A DNA stretch of 64,000 bases from Methylobacterium frigidaeris (GTDB lineage: Bacteria > Pseudomonadota > Alphaproteobacteria > Rhizobiales > Beijerinckiaceae). Below the pieces are notes generated by a model. That model made no database searches and was not told the origin of the DNA. It saw nothing but the letters and a program-made list of their open reading frames with translations. The position numbers were made by a program, and so were the translations under genes. The stretch is taken from positions 124,001-188,000 of the forward strand of contig NZ_BPQJ01000006.1 in assembly GCF_022179185.1 (NCBI RefSeq), read 5' to 3'. How positions within the stretch are numbered: position 1 is the first letter of the stretch; each line of letters opens with the position of its first letter. Shown in pieces: positions 7,961 through 16,773 of this stretch.

Positions 7961-8880
7961 CCGAAATCCCTGAGGCGCGGGTCGATGAGGGCGCAGGCGA
8001 GATCGGACAGGAGGTTGAGCACGAGGACGAACACCGCGATCAGCACCACCGTGCCGAGGACCAGCGTGTAGTCGCGGTTGATCGCCCCGTCGACGAAGTA
8101 GCGTCCGACGCCGGGCAGGCCGAACACCGTCTCGACCACCACCGAGCCGGTGAGGAGACCCGCCGCCGCCGGCCCGAGATAGGACACGACCGGCAGGGCC
8201 GCGCCGCGGAGCGCATGGAGCGCCAGGATCCGGGGCGGCAGGCCGAGCGCCCGCAGGGTGCGCCAATGCGGCCGGTCGAACACCTCGACGAGCCCGGCCC
8301 GGGCGAGGCGGGCCACCACGGCGACCTGCGGCAGCGCCAGGGTGGCGACCGGCAGGACGAGGTTTTTCGGCGATCCATCGTCCCAGCCGCCGACGGGGAG
8401 CCAGCGCAAGGATAGCCCGAAGGCGATCTGGAGGAGCGGCGCCACCACGAAGCCCGGGACGGTGAGGGCGAAGGTGCCGAGCGTCGTGACCGCGTGATCC
8501 AGCCCCGAGCCCCGCCGCAAGGCCGCGAGGCCGCCGAGAACGGTGCCGAGGAGCAGCGCTACGGCGAGGGCGAGGCTGCCCAGCGTCATCGAGACCGGCA
8601 GGCCGCGGGCGAATAGCTCCGCCACCGAGAGGTCGCGCACCGAGAAGGAGGGTCCGAGATCGCCTCGCGCCAGGGCCGCGAGGTAGCGGCCGTACTGGAC
8701 CAGCAGAGGCTGGTCGAGGCCGTAGACCCGGCGCAGGTTCTCCATCGCGGCGGCCGGCAGCGGCCGCTCCAGGTCGAACGGCCCGCCGGGCGCGAGCCGC
8801 ACCAGGAAGAACGACAGGGTGACGACGATGAAGAGCGTCGGGACGCCTTGAGCGAGGCGGCGCAGGACGTAAGGGATCAT
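7957..8880 (-). CDS. Peptide-type ABC transporter permease (OppB/DppB-like)
   Basis: 307 residues, the usual size for OppB/DppB. It opens with MIPYVLRRLAQGVPTLFIVVTLSFFLVRLAPGGPF, the family's first helix and following loop, and shows DLGPSFSVRDLSVAELFARGLPVSMTLG, the EAA-type loop LRALGLPPRILALHALRGAALP and six hydrophobic segments. The ATG at 8880 overlaps the stop of the binding-protein gene (ATGA) and its own stop overlaps the next permease start, so the operon is translationally coupled. With the OppC-like partner it forms the membrane channel. Confidence 0.9.
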   Translation of the reverse strand: MIPYVLRRLAQGVPTLFIVVTLSFFLVRLAPGGPFDLERPLPAAAMENLRRVYGLDQPLLVQYGRYLAALARGDLGPSFSVRDLSVAELFARGLPVSMTLGSLALAVALLLGTVLGGLAALRRGSGLDHAVTTLGTFALTVPGFVVAPLLQIAFGLSLRWLPVGGWDDGSPKNLVLPVATLALPQVAVVARLARAGLVEVFDRPHWRTLRALGLPPRILALHALRGAALPVVSYLGPAAAGLLTGSVVVETVFGLPGVGRYFVDGAINRDYTLVLGTVVLIAVFVLVLNLLSDLACALIDPRLRDFG

Positions 8881-10466
8881 GCCAGCGACAGCCAGCGGGT
8901 CGGCGAGACGCCGCGCAGGTTGGGCACGAAGCCACGCAGGCGGGGCCCGATCAGGTGCTTGTGCCGGTAGTGCAGCAGCGGGATCCAGGGGAGGTCGGCG
9001 AGGAAGAGCTCTTCGGCGCGGGAGAGGATCCGGGCCCGGGCCTCGAGGTCGGTCTCGCGGGCGGCGTCGCGCATCAGGGCGTCGTAGGCGGGGTTGGCGT
9101 AGCGGCCGGAGTTGAACCCGTCATTGTCGCTCTCGACCAGGAACAGGAAGTTCTGCGGGTCGGCGTAGTCGGCGAGCCAGCTCATCCGGGCGATGTCGAA
9201 CGGGCCGCCGTCGCGCAGGTAGGCGAAGTGGGTCTTGGCGTCGGTGGCGGCGAAGGACGTCGTGACGTTGAGCGGGCGCCACATGTCGGCGATCGCCACC
9301 ATGGTGTTCCGGTTGTTGTCGGTGATGTTGTAGCGCAGCTCGACCGCCAGCGGCTTCCCCCCGGGGCCGTAGCCGGCCTCGCGCAGGAGCGCCACCGCCG
9401 CATCCTCGCGCTCCAGCGGCGAGAGGTCCCGGCCCGGCATCGTCGGCGGCGGGAGCGCGTTGTCGAGCCCGGCGGGCGTCAGGGAATAGGCCGGCAGCAT
9501 CGTCTCGCCCCACACCGCCTCGGCCAGGAACTCGCGGTCGAGGGCCAGCGACAGGGCGCGGCGCACCCGGGCATCGTCGAGGGGGCGTTTCCGCACGTTC
9601 ACCATCAGCGCCAGCACGCCGAGGGCAGGGTTGAGCACCACCCGATCGCCGAAGCGGGACTTGAGCGCCTTCACCTGATCGGCGGGCAGGTCCTCGAGGG
9701 AATCGATCTCGCCGGCGGCGAAGCGGCGCACCGCGGCGGCGAGATCCGGCGTCGGGATGTACTCGACCTGGGGGATCGCGACCTTGCCGGCCTCGCGGTA
9801 ATGCGGGTTGCGGATCGCCGTGATGCGGTCGTTCGGCGAGAAGTCCTTCAGGAGGTAGGCGCCGTTCGAGACGAGATGGCCGGGCCGGGTGAAGGCCTCG
9901 CCGTGACGGGCGAGGGAGGGCCGGTGGACGGGCGTGCTCGCCTGGTGGGTCATCAGCTCGACGAAGTAGGGGGTCGGCTGCGCGAGCTGGATCACGACCC
10001 TGCGCGGGTCGGGGGCCGAGACGCCGACCGCATCGACCGGCATCGCCCCGCGATTGACCGCCTCGGCGTTGCGGATCGGCGCGAGCACGCTGGCGTATTT
10101 CGCCCCGGTCGCCGGGTCGAGCATGCGCCGGAAGCCGTGGACGAAATCGTCGGCCACCACCGGGTCGCCGTTCGACCAGCGCCCGTCGGGGCGGAGAGAG
10201 AAGGTCCAGGTCAGGCCGTCGGCGGAGGTGGTCCAGCTCTCGGCGGCGCCCGGCACCAGGGTGCCGTCGGGACCGTAGGTGCTCAGGCCCTCGTAGAGGT
10301 CGAGGAGGATCGTCGCCTCAGCCACCGTCGAGGTCTTGTGCGGATCGAGGGTCTCGGGATCGGCGCCGTTGCCCCGCCGGTAGGCGGCGGGGCCGGCGGC
10401 CCGGGCGGGCGCCGCCGCGCTCACCGCCGCGGCGCTCAGGCCCGCGAGAAGGTCCCGGCGCCGCAT
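8877..10466 (-). CDS. Peptide-type ABC transporter substrate-binding protein (OppA/SBP family 5)
   Basis: 529 residues. The N-terminus MRRRDLLAGLSAAAVSAAAPARA looks like a signal peptide, with an RRRDLL start that could be Tat-directed. Family hallmarks follow: NGADPETLDPHKTSTVAE, LYEGLSTYGPDG, VPGAAESWTTSADGLTWTFSLRPDGRWSNGDPV and, near the end, DLPWIPLLHYRHKHLIG. In Gram-negative bacteria such proteins deliver oligopeptides, dipeptides or heme to the membrane complex. The gene follows the HbpS/GlcG-like gene after 8 bp and overlaps the OppB-like start. The ligand cannot be read from the sequence. Confidence 0.9.
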   Translation of the reverse strand: MRRRDLLAGLSAAAVSAAAPARAAGPAAYRRGNGADPETLDPHKTSTVAEATILLDLYEGLSTYGPDGTLVPGAAESWTTSADGLTWTFSLRPDGRWSNGDPVVADDFVHGFRRMLDPATGAKYASVLAPIRNAEAVNRGAMPVDAVGVSAPDPRRVVIQLAQPTPYFVELMTHQASTPVHRPSLARHGEAFTRPGHLVSNGAYLLKDFSPNDRITAIRNPHYREAGKVAIPQVEYIPTPDLAAAVRRFAAGEIDSLEDLPADQVKALKSRFGDRVVLNPALGVLALMVNVRKRPLDDARVRRALSLALDREFLAEAVWGETMLPAYSLTPAGLDNALPPPTMPGRDLSPLEREDAAVALLREAGYGPGGKPLAVELRYNITDNNRNTMVAIADMWRPLNVTTSFAATDAKTHFAYLRDGGPFDIARMSWLADYADPQNFLFLVESDNDGFNSGRYANPAYDALMRDAARETDLEARARILSRAEELFLADLPWIPLLHYRHKHLIGPRLRGFVPNLRGVSPTRWLSLA

Positions 10467-10474
10467 CGCCGGGC

Positions 10475-10909
10475 TCAGGCGCCGGTCTCGGCCTGGAGCC
10501 CGGCGGCCTCGATCCCGGCGAGCGCCGCCTTCTCGTCGTTGTCGGAGGTGTCGCCCGAGATGCCGACGGCGCCGACGAGCTTGCCGTCGCGCTTGATCAG
10601 CACGCCGCCCGGAACCGGGATGAGCCCGGCCGGACCCGCCACATGGGTCACGGCCGCGACGAAATAGGCCTGCTCCTCGGCCCGCCTGGCGATGGCCCGC
10701 GAGCCGATGCCCAGCGCCAGCGCGCCGTTGGCCTTGCCGGTGGCGATCTCGGCGCGCTTGAGGCTGGTGCCGTCCTCCACGCCCGCCGCCTTGAGGGCGC
10801 CGCGGGCGTCGAGCACCACCACCGCCAGGGGCTTCAGCCCGAGGTCACGGCCGGCCTTGAGGGCGGCGGTCACGATGGTCGAGGCGGCGTCGAGGGTGAG
10901 GTCGGACAT
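10475..10909 (-). CDS. HbpS/GlcG-like (DUF336) protein
   Basis: 144 residues with no signal peptide. The family pattern is clear: LTLDAASTIVTAALKAGRDLGLKPLAVVVLDARGALKA, then TSLKRAEIATGKANGAL and the C-terminal GPAGLIPVPGGVLIKRDGKLVGAVGISGDTSDNDEKAALAGIEAAG. Members include the Streptomyces heme-binding HbpS and GlcG of glycolate operons; the biochemical role of most is unknown. It is the first gene of the transporter operon, 8 bp before the binding-protein gene, which suggests the protein and the transported ligand are linked. Confidence 0.82.
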   Translation of the reverse strand: MSDLTLDAASTIVTAALKAGRDLGLKPLAVVVLDARGALKAAGVEDGTSLKRAEIATGKANGALALGIGSRAIARRAEEQAYFVAAVTHVAGPAGLIPVPGGVLIKRDGKLVGAVGISGDTSDNDEKAALAGIEAAGLQAETGA

Positions 10910-11020
10910 TGGGAACTCCGGGTGGTCGCGCGGGCGGAGCCCCGCGCAGGCGTCGTGACCGGATTACCCGGCGGGACGGGCGGCGCCAAGCAGGTCACGC
11001 CGGCGCCCCACCCATCGCCC

Positions 11021-11884
11021 TCAATCGGTGAACACCACCGTCTTGCGGCCGTTGGCGATCACCCGGTCCTCCAGCACGTAGCGCACGGCGCGGGCCAGCA
11101 CCCGGCGCTCGATGTCGCGGCCCTTGCGCACGAGGTCGTCGGGGGTGTCGCGGTGCGAGATGCGCTCGACGTCCTGCTCGATGATCGGCCCCTCGTCGAG
11201 ATCGCCGGTGACGAGGTGCGAGGTGGCGCCGATCAGCTTCACGCCGCGCTCATGCGCCTGGTGGTAGGGCCGCGCGCCCTTGAAGCCGGGCAGGAACGAG
11301 TGGTGGATGTTGATGCAGCGGCCCGAGAGCTTGTGCGAGAGGTCGTCTGACAGGATCTGCATGTAGCGGGCGAGCACGACCAGCTCGGCCCCGGTCTCCT
11401 CGATGAGGCGCCACAGGGCGGCCTCCTGCTGCGGCTTGGTGTCCGGCGTGATCGGCAGGTGGTGGAACGGCACCCCGGCGAGGTCGGCGGCGCCGTAGAT
11501 CTCGCGCGGGTAGTTCGAGACCACGGCGCAGACCTCCATCGGCAGTTCGCCGATGCGCCAGCGGTAGAGCAGGTCGTTGAGGCAGTGGTCGAAGCGGGAG
11601 ACGAGCAGCATCACCCGCCGCCGCTCGGCCCGGTCGCGCAAGGTCCAGTCCATGCCGAAGCGCTGCGCCACCGCCGTGAAGCCCTCGGCGAGCGCGTCGC
11701 GCCCGGGCTCAGCCCGAACCGGGTTGAACACGATCCGCATGAAGAACCGGCCAGTCTCGACGTCGTCGAATTGCTGCGCGTCGAGGATGTTGCAGCCGGC
11801 CTCGAACAGGTAGGCCGACACACCGGCCACGATCCCCGGGACGTTGGTGCAGGAGAGGGAGAGGACGTAGGAGGGGGTGGTCAT
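11021..11884 (-). CDS. purU: Formyltetrahydrofolate deformylase PurU
   Basis: 287 residues from the ATG at 11884; the open frame runs further upstream but homology starts at [26 protein letters not shown], the N-terminal ACT domain (about residues 1-80). The catalytic formyltransferase-like domain follows with [25 protein letters not shown] and [15 protein letters not shown], holding the Asn/His/Asp catalytic set. The enzyme hydrolyses 10-formyltetrahydrofolate to formate and tetrahydrofolate, balancing one-carbon folate pools and feeding formate to purine synthesis or, in methylotrophs, to formate metabolism. A methyltransferase gene and an ABC-F gene lie upstream on the same strand. Confidence 0.93.
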   Translation of the reverse strand: MTTPSYVLSLSCTNVPGIVAGVSAYLFEAGCNILDAQQFDDVETGRFFMRIVFNPVRAEPGRDALAEGFTAVAQRFGMDWTLRDRAERRRVMLLVSRFDHCLNDLLYRWRIGELPMEVCAVVSNYPREIYGAADLAGVPFHHLPITPDTKPQQEAALWRLIEETGAELVVLARYMQILSDDLSHKLSGRCINIHHSFLPGFKGARPYHQAHERGVKLIGATSHLVTGDLDEGPIIEQDVERISHRDTPDDLVRKGRDIERRVLARAVRYVLEDRVIANGRKTVVFTD

Positions 11885-11931
11885 GGCTGCCCGGGCTGAG
11901 ACGACGTTTGTCACCGCCCTAGGCGATCGTC

Positions 11932-12570
11932 TCAGGTGCGTGAAGCCCCCCGGCCGCCTTCCTTGACGAAAGCAATTCGATCCCACGTGACGCCGGGACG
12001 GCCGAGCTGGGCATCCTCGTCGGTGCGACACAGGATGCACTGCAAGCCCTGCGCCCGGGCGAGATCGATCGTCTCGGATGCGGTCACGTCGAACATCCGG
12101 CGCCCGGGCGGCACGGGCCCATGGCGCAGCGACAGCGCCATCACGCCCCCGACGCGCATCAGGCCGGCGATGCGCGGCATCGCGGAAAGCCGCTCGCCCG
12201 CGTCGAGATGCATCCAGACGGCGGTGAGCATCACGACATCGAAGGCCTCGCCGTACCCGGCGAGCGCAGGCAGGTCCGGCAGGCCGTCGTCCAGCCACGC
12301 GATCTGCGGCAACGGATGCAGGGCGACCGCCCGCAGGCGCAGCTCGGCCGTCGGCTCTACAGCGGTCACGCGGTAGCCGAGGGCAGCGAAACCCGCAGCG
12401 TCGCGCCCGGTCCCGGCACCGACATCAAGGATATGGGCCGGGGGCGCGGGGAGCAGGGGCAGGATCGAGGCGTGGATGTCCGCGAAAGCGATGCTCTCGT
12501 ACTGCGAGACCAAAGTCTCGGCCTCGGCCGCGTAACCGGCCGTGCCGTGCAGGGAACCGTCGTCCCTCAC
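11932..12570 (-). CDS. Class I SAM-dependent methyltransferase
   Basis: 212 residues from a GTG at 12570 whose GTGA overlaps the stop of the upstream ABC-F gene. The SAM-binding fold shows motif [21 protein letters not shown], an acidic residue ending strand 2 (VTAVEP), and motif [19 protein letters not shown]. The late section [20 protein letters not shown] suits a small-molecule methyltransferase, but the substrate is unknown. The overlap implies translational coupling with the ABC-F ATPase; purU follows after 47 bp. Confidence 0.75.
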   Translation of the reverse strand: MRDDGSLHGTAGYAAEAETLVSQYESIAFADIHASILPLLPAPPAHILDVGAGTGRDAAGFAALGYRVTAVEPTAELRLRAVALHPLPQIAWLDDGLPDLPALAGYGEAFDVVMLTAVWMHLDAGERLSAMPRIAGLMRVGGVMALSLRHGPVPPGRRMFDVTASETIDLARAQGLQCILCRTDEDAQLGRPGVTWDRIAFVKEGGRGASRT

Positions 12571-14435
12571 CCCTCCGCCTCCAGCTCGCCGCTCATCTCC
12601 AGCCACTCCTCCTCGGCACTTCCCAGGGCCGACGCGGCCTCGGCCCGCATCCGGGCGAGTTCGCCGGCCTTGGCGGCATCGGTGCGGAAGGCGGTGCCGT
12701 CGGCGAGCGCCGCGTCGATCTTGGCGATGGCGGCGGAGAGCTTGGCCATCCGCGCCTCCACCGCCTCGAGCTTGCGGCGCAACGGCGCCAGCGCCGCCCG
12801 GCGCTCGGCGTTGGAGCGGCGCTCCACCGCCTTCGCGCCGCCGGTGGATTCCTGGGCTTTCTGGCCTTCCGTCTCCGGGCCGGCCAGCACCAGGCGGCGG
12901 TAATCGTCCATGTCGCCGTCGAAGGGCTTCACGGTGCCGTTGCGCACGAGCCAGAGCCGGTCGGCGCAGGCCTCGACCAGGAAGCGGTCGTGGCTCACCA
13001 GGATGACCGCGCCCTCGTAGTCGTTGATCGCCTCGACGAGGGCCTGGCGGCTCTCGATGTCGAGGTGGTTGGTCGGCTCGTCGAGGATCAGGAGGTGGGG
13101 GCCGTGGAAGGCGGCGAGCCCCATCAGGAGCCGCGCCTTCTCGCCGCCGGAGAGCTGCGAGACCGGGGTGTCGGCCTTGTGGCCGGGGAAGCCGAGGCGG
13201 GCGGCGGCGGCGCGGGCCTTCGCCTCCGGCACGTCCGGCATCAGGTCGCGGACATGGGCGTAGGCGCTCTCGGCCGGCCGCAGCTCGTCGAGCTGGTGCT
13301 GGGCGAAATAGGCGACGTTCATCTTGCCCCAGCGCCGCACCTCGCCGGAGAGCGGCTCGAGGCGCCCCCCGATCAGCTTGCAGAAGGTCGACTTGCCGTT
13401 GCCGTTGGCCCCCAGCAACGCCACCCGGTCGTCGGGGGCGAGGCTCAGGTTCAGGCCCGTCAGCACCGTGCGGTCGGGATAGCCGGCCTGGACCCGCTCC
13501 ATCGCGACGAGCGGCGGGGACAGGGCACGCTCCGGGCTCGGCAGGTGGATCACCGGCACGTCATCCTCGATGAGCGCCGCGATCGGCTCCATCTTGGCGA
13601 GCCGCTTCATCCGCGACTGGGCCTGGCGGGCCTTGGTCGCCTTGGCCTTGAAGCGGTCGACGAAGCTCTGGAGATGGGCGCGTTCCGCCTCCTGCTTCAC
13701 CCGCGCCTTGGCCTGGAGCATGCGCTTCTCGGCGAGCTGGCGGGCGAAGGAGGTGTAGCCGCCGCGATAGAGCGTGAGCTTGCCGCGGTCGAGATGGAGG
13801 ATGTGGTCGACGGAGGTGTCGAGCAGGTCGCGGTCGTGGCTGATGATCAGCGCCGTGCGCGGATAGCGCTCGAGATAGTCGTAGAGCCAGAGCGTGCCCT
13901 CGATGTCGAGGTAGTTGGTCGGCTCGTCGAGGAGCAGCAAGTCCGGCTCGGAGAACAGCACGGCAGCGAGCGCCACCCGCATCCGCCAGCCGCCGGAGAA
14001 GTCGGAGCAGGGCCGGGCTTGCGCTTCGGCGTCGAAGCCGAGGCCGTGCAGGATCGCGGCGGCCCGGGCCGGGGCCGAATGGGCGTCGATGTCGACGAGC
14101 CGCGTCTCGATCTCGGCCCGGCGCAAGCCCTCGGCGGTCTCGGCCTCCTGCATCAGCCGCGTCCGCTCGGTATCGGCGGCGAGCACCACCGCGTGCAGGG
14201 TCTCGGGGCCGGCCGGCGCCTCCTGCGCCACGCCGCCGATCCGGGTGCCCTTCGGCAGGCCGATCGTGCCGCCCTCCGTCGGGATCTCGCCCTGGATGAT
14301 CCGGAACAGGGTGGTCTTGCCGGCACCGTTGCGCCCGACGATCCCGACCCGCGCCCGCTCGGGCAGGGCGAAGCTGGCATGGTCGAGGATCAGGCGGTCG
14401 CCGATCCGGTAGGTGAGGTCGTTCACGCGGAGCAT
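12567..14435 (-). CDS. ABC-F family ATPase (Uup/YheS-like ribosome-associated protein)
   Basis: 622 residues with two ABC domains and no membrane helices, the ABC-F architecture. Domain 1 has GRNGAGKTTLFRII and SDFSGGWRMRVALA with LLLLDEPTNYLDIEG; domain 2 has GANGNGKSTFCKLI, QLSGGEKARLLMG and LLILDEPTNHLDIES. Between them a charged helical linker (about residues 235-310, rich in Lys/Arg/Gln) matches the P-site tRNA-interaction motif. A C-terminal coiled coil (ERRAALAPLRRKLEAVEARM) follows. ABC-F proteins act on stalled ribosomes; some give antibiotic resistance, but this type is usually housekeeping. Confidence 0.88.
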   Translation of the reverse strand: MLRVNDLTYRIGDRLILDHASFALPERARVGIVGRNGAGKTTLFRIIQGEIPTEGGTIGLPKGTRIGGVAQEAPAGPETLHAVVLAADTERTRLMQEAETAEGLRRAEIETRLVDIDAHSAPARAAAILHGLGFDAEAQARPCSDFSGGWRMRVALAAVLFSEPDLLLLDEPTNYLDIEGTLWLYDYLERYPRTALIISHDRDLLDTSVDHILHLDRGKLTLYRGGYTSFARQLAEKRMLQAKARVKQEAERAHLQSFVDRFKAKATKARQAQSRMKRLAKMEPIAALIEDDVPVIHLPSPERALSPPLVAMERVQAGYPDRTVLTGLNLSLAPDDRVALLGANGNGKSTFCKLIGGRLEPLSGEVRRWGKMNVAYFAQHQLDELRPAESAYAHVRDLMPDVPEAKARAAAARLGFPGHKADTPVSQLSGGEKARLLMGLAAFHGPHLLILDEPTNHLDIESRQALVEAINDYEGAVILVSHDRFLVEACADRLWLVRNGTVKPFDGDMDDYRRLVLAGPETEGQKAQESTGGAKAVERRSNAERRAALAPLRRKLEAVEARMAKLSAAIAKIDAALADGTAFRTDAAKAGELARMRAEAASALGSAEEEWLEMSGELEAEG

Positions 14436-14497
14436 GGCGGCGTTGTGGGGGCGGCGCGCGTGGGAGGCAAGGGGCGGAACGGCGAGGGGGCTCCGTG

Positions 14498-14526
14498 TTG
14501 ACAGCGCGGGCCCCCGCGCCGTGTAA
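14498..14526 (+). promoter_or_regulatory. Candidate sigma-70-type promoter for the nucleotide-sugar dehydrogenase
   Basis: TTGACA (14498-14503) is a perfect -35 box, followed after 17 nt by GTGTAA (14521-14526), a moderate -10. The expected transcript start would be near 14533, almost at the first in-frame ATG (14535). Translation would then be leaderless or begin at a later ATG (14550 or 14574). Confidence 0.45.
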
Positions 14527-14534
14527 GCGAGGCC

Positions 14535-15905
14535 ATGGTACGCGAAGCCATGACCGCCGAGCCCGGACCCGCGATGACGTCCCCCTCCGATACCCTAGGC
14601 CGGCTCCTCTCCGAGCGCCGGGCGCTCATCGGCATCGTCGGCCTCGGCTATGTCGGGCTGCCGCTGGCGCTCGCCGCCCTCCGGGCCGGCTTCCCGGTCC
14701 TCGGCTTCGATGTCGACCCCGGCCGCGTCGCGGCTTTGAACCGGGGCGAGGGGGCGTTCCACCACATCCCGGGCGAGGCCTTGGGCCCGGCGCTCGCGGC
14801 CGGCACCTTCGAGGCCACCAGCGACATGGCGCGGTTGCCTGAGCCCGACGCGGTGCTGATCTGCGTGCCGACGCCGCTCACCCGCCACCGCGAGCCCGAC
14901 CTGTCCTACGTCGAGGCCACCGCCCGGGCGATCGCCGCGACCTTGCGGCCGGGCCAGCTGGTGGTGCTCGAATCGACCACCTATCCGGGCACCACCGCCG
15001 AGGTGATGCGGCCGATCCTGGAGGCCGGGGGCCTGCGCTCCGGACGCGACTTCTTCCTCGCCTACTCGCCGGAGCGCGAGGATCCGGGCAATGGGGAGTT
15101 CGACACCGCCCGCATCCCGAAGGTGGTGGGGGCGGACGATGCCGCCGCGCGCAGCCTGGCGGAAGCGCTCTACGGCGCGCTGGTGGTGCGCACCGTGCCG
15201 GTCTCCTCGGCCGCCGCGGCGGAGGCGGTGAAGCTGACCGAGAACATCTTTCGCTCGGTCAACATCGCCCTCGTGAACGAATTGAAGCTCGTCTACGACG
15301 CCATGGGCATCGACGTCTGGGAGGTGATCCAGGCGGCGGCCACCAAGCCGTTCGGCTTCATGCCGTTCCAGCCCGGGCCGGGCCTCGGCGGCCACTGCAT
15401 CCCGATCGACCCGTTCTATCTCGCCTGGAAGGCGCGGGAATTCGACGTGCCGGCCCGCTTCGTGGAGCTGGCCGGCGAGGTCAACACCCGGATGCCCTAC
15501 CACGTGGTCGAGCGCCTGGCGGCCGCCGTCGACCGCACCGGCCGCGCCTTCTCGAGCGCCCGGGTGCTGGTGCTCGGCCTCGCCTACAAGCGCAACGTCG
15601 AGGATACCCGCGAGAGCCCGGCCCTGAAGCTGATCCGGCTGATCGAGGCGCGCGGCGCGATCGCGCAGTACCACGACCCTCTGGTGCCGGTCCTGCCGGC
15701 GACCCGCGAGCACCCGGACCTCGCCGGGCGGCGCTCGGAATCCCTGACGCCGGAGACGCTGCGCGCCGTCGACGCGGTGCTGATCGCCACCGACCATGAC
15801 GGCGTCGATTACGGGCTCGTGGCGGCGGAGGCCCGGCTGATCGTCGATACCCGCAACGTGATGGCGCGACATGGGCTAACAGGTGCGACGATCGTGAAGG
15901 CGTAG
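14535..15905 (+). CDS. UDP-sugar/nucleotide-sugar dehydrogenase (WbpA/WecC/TviB family)
   Basis: 456 residues from the first ATG; in-frame ATGs at 14550 and 14574 are equally possible starts. The N-terminal Rossmann domain shows IGIVGLGYVGLPLALAALRAGF and FDVD. The middle has PTPLTRHREPDLSYVEA, VVLESTTYPGTT and the SPEREDPGN segment. The catalytic cysteine is in GPGLGGHCIPIDPFYLAW. The C-terminal domain carries VLVLGLAYKRNVEDTRESPA. These enzymes oxidise C6 of a UDP-activated sugar (for example UDP-GlcNAc or UDP-ManNAc) in two NAD-dependent steps to make uronic acids for polysaccharides. No glycosyltransferase genes are adjacent. Confidence 0.9.
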   Translation: MVREAMTAEPGPAMTSPSDTLGRLLSERRALIGIVGLGYVGLPLALAALRAGFPVLGFDVDPGRVAALNRGEGAFHHIPGEALGPALAAGTFEATSDMARLPEPDAVLICVPTPLTRHREPDLSYVEATARAIAATLRPGQLVVLESTTYPGTTAEVMRPILEAGGLRSGRDFFLAYSPEREDPGNGEFDTARIPKVVGADDAAARSLAEALYGALVVRTVPVSSAAAAEAVKLTENIFRSVNIALVNELKLVYDAMGIDVWEVIQAAATKPFGFMPFQPGPGLGGHCIPIDPFYLAWKAREFDVPARFVELAGEVNTRMPYHVVERLAAAVDRTGRAFSSARVLVLGLAYKRNVEDTRESPALKLIRLIEARGAIAQYHDPLVPVLPATREHPDLAGRRSESLTPETLRAVDAVLIATDHDGVDYGLVAAEARLIVDTRNVMARHGLTGATIVKA

Positions 15906-16034
15906 AACCGGAAAAAACCGTCGGCCGATCGACACATGACCGGGGTGCAAGCGGCGCCGCACCCTGGCGAGCGGAGCCGCGCCGGGCTAAGAACGCGGGG
16001 GCAACACCCGCATGCGCGGGGTCGAGGGCAGCAG

Positions 16035-16721
16035 ATGGGTCGGCTCGCAGGTTTTCCCCTCTTCAAGGACGCGGGCATCGACCTGATCTCGTACGAATCG
16101 CGCTGCATCTGGCGCCGGTTCGACGCCAACGAGATCCTGGTCGATTTCGACGACGCCTCGACCGACGTCTACCTGCTCGCCGCCGGCGAGGTGCGGATCC
16201 TCAACCGGACGCAGTCGGGCAAGGAGGTGATCCTGGGCGAGATGCGGGCCGGGGAGTTCTTCGGCGAACTCGCCGCCATCGACGGGGTCAGCCGCTCGGC
16301 CAACGTCACGGCGCTGACCCGGGGCGAACTCTGCGTGGTGCCGGCCCCGGTCTTCCGCGAGATCGTCTTCGCCGCCCCGCCGATCGCCGACCGGCTGCTG
16401 CGGCTCCTGGCGAAGCGCGTGCGGATGCTCAACGCCCGGTTGATGGAGCACGCGGTTCTCGACCTGCGCCACCGCCTCTACGCCGAGCTCCTGCGCCTCT
16501 CCACGCCCCGGCCCGGCACCGACGGCGAGCGCGCGGTGAGCCCGCCGCCCTACCACCACGTGCTGGCCGCCCGCATCGGCTGCCGCCGCGAGCAGGTGAC
16601 GCGGGAATTCACCGTGATGGCCCAGGAAGGCCTCGTCGACCGCACTCGCGGCGCCCTCATCCTGCGCCGGCCGGACATCCTGGAAGCACGGGTGGCGGAG
16701 GCGCTGAGGGAGGACGCGTAG
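16035..16721 (+). CDS. Crp/Fnr-family transcriptional regulator
   Basis: 228 residues from the ATG at 16035 with GAGG at a 7-nt spacing; the longer frame from 15936 is probably untranslated. The cyclic-nucleotide-like effector domain (about residues 15-125) has TDVYLLAAGEVRI and GEMRAGEFFGELAAIDGVSRSANVTAL. The phosphate-binding cassette has RSANV in place of the RSAT consensus, so cAMP binding is uncertain. A long dimerisation helix and a winged HTH follow (LAARIGCRREQVTREFTVMAQEGLVDRTRG). There is no Fnr-type cysteine cluster at the N-terminus. Confidence 0.85.
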   Translation: MGRLAGFPLFKDAGIDLISYESRCIWRRFDANEILVDFDDASTDVYLLAAGEVRILNRTQSGKEVILGEMRAGEFFGELAAIDGVSRSANVTALTRGELCVVPAPVFREIVFAAPPIADRLLRLLAKRVRMLNARLMEHAVLDLRHRLYAELLRLSTPRPGTDGERAVSPPPYHHVLAARIGCRREQVTREFTVMAQEGLVDRTRGALILRRPDILEARVAEALREDA

Positions 16722-16773
16722 CGTCTGCCTGCGGATGCGCGAGCGCCTTCGCGCGAAGACCGGTCCCGGCCGT

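Noticed and set aside
11884..12298. N-terminal extension of purU over the methyltransferase gene
   Set aside because: The extension is antisense-like in composition and the ACT domain of PurU begins at the ATG at 11884.
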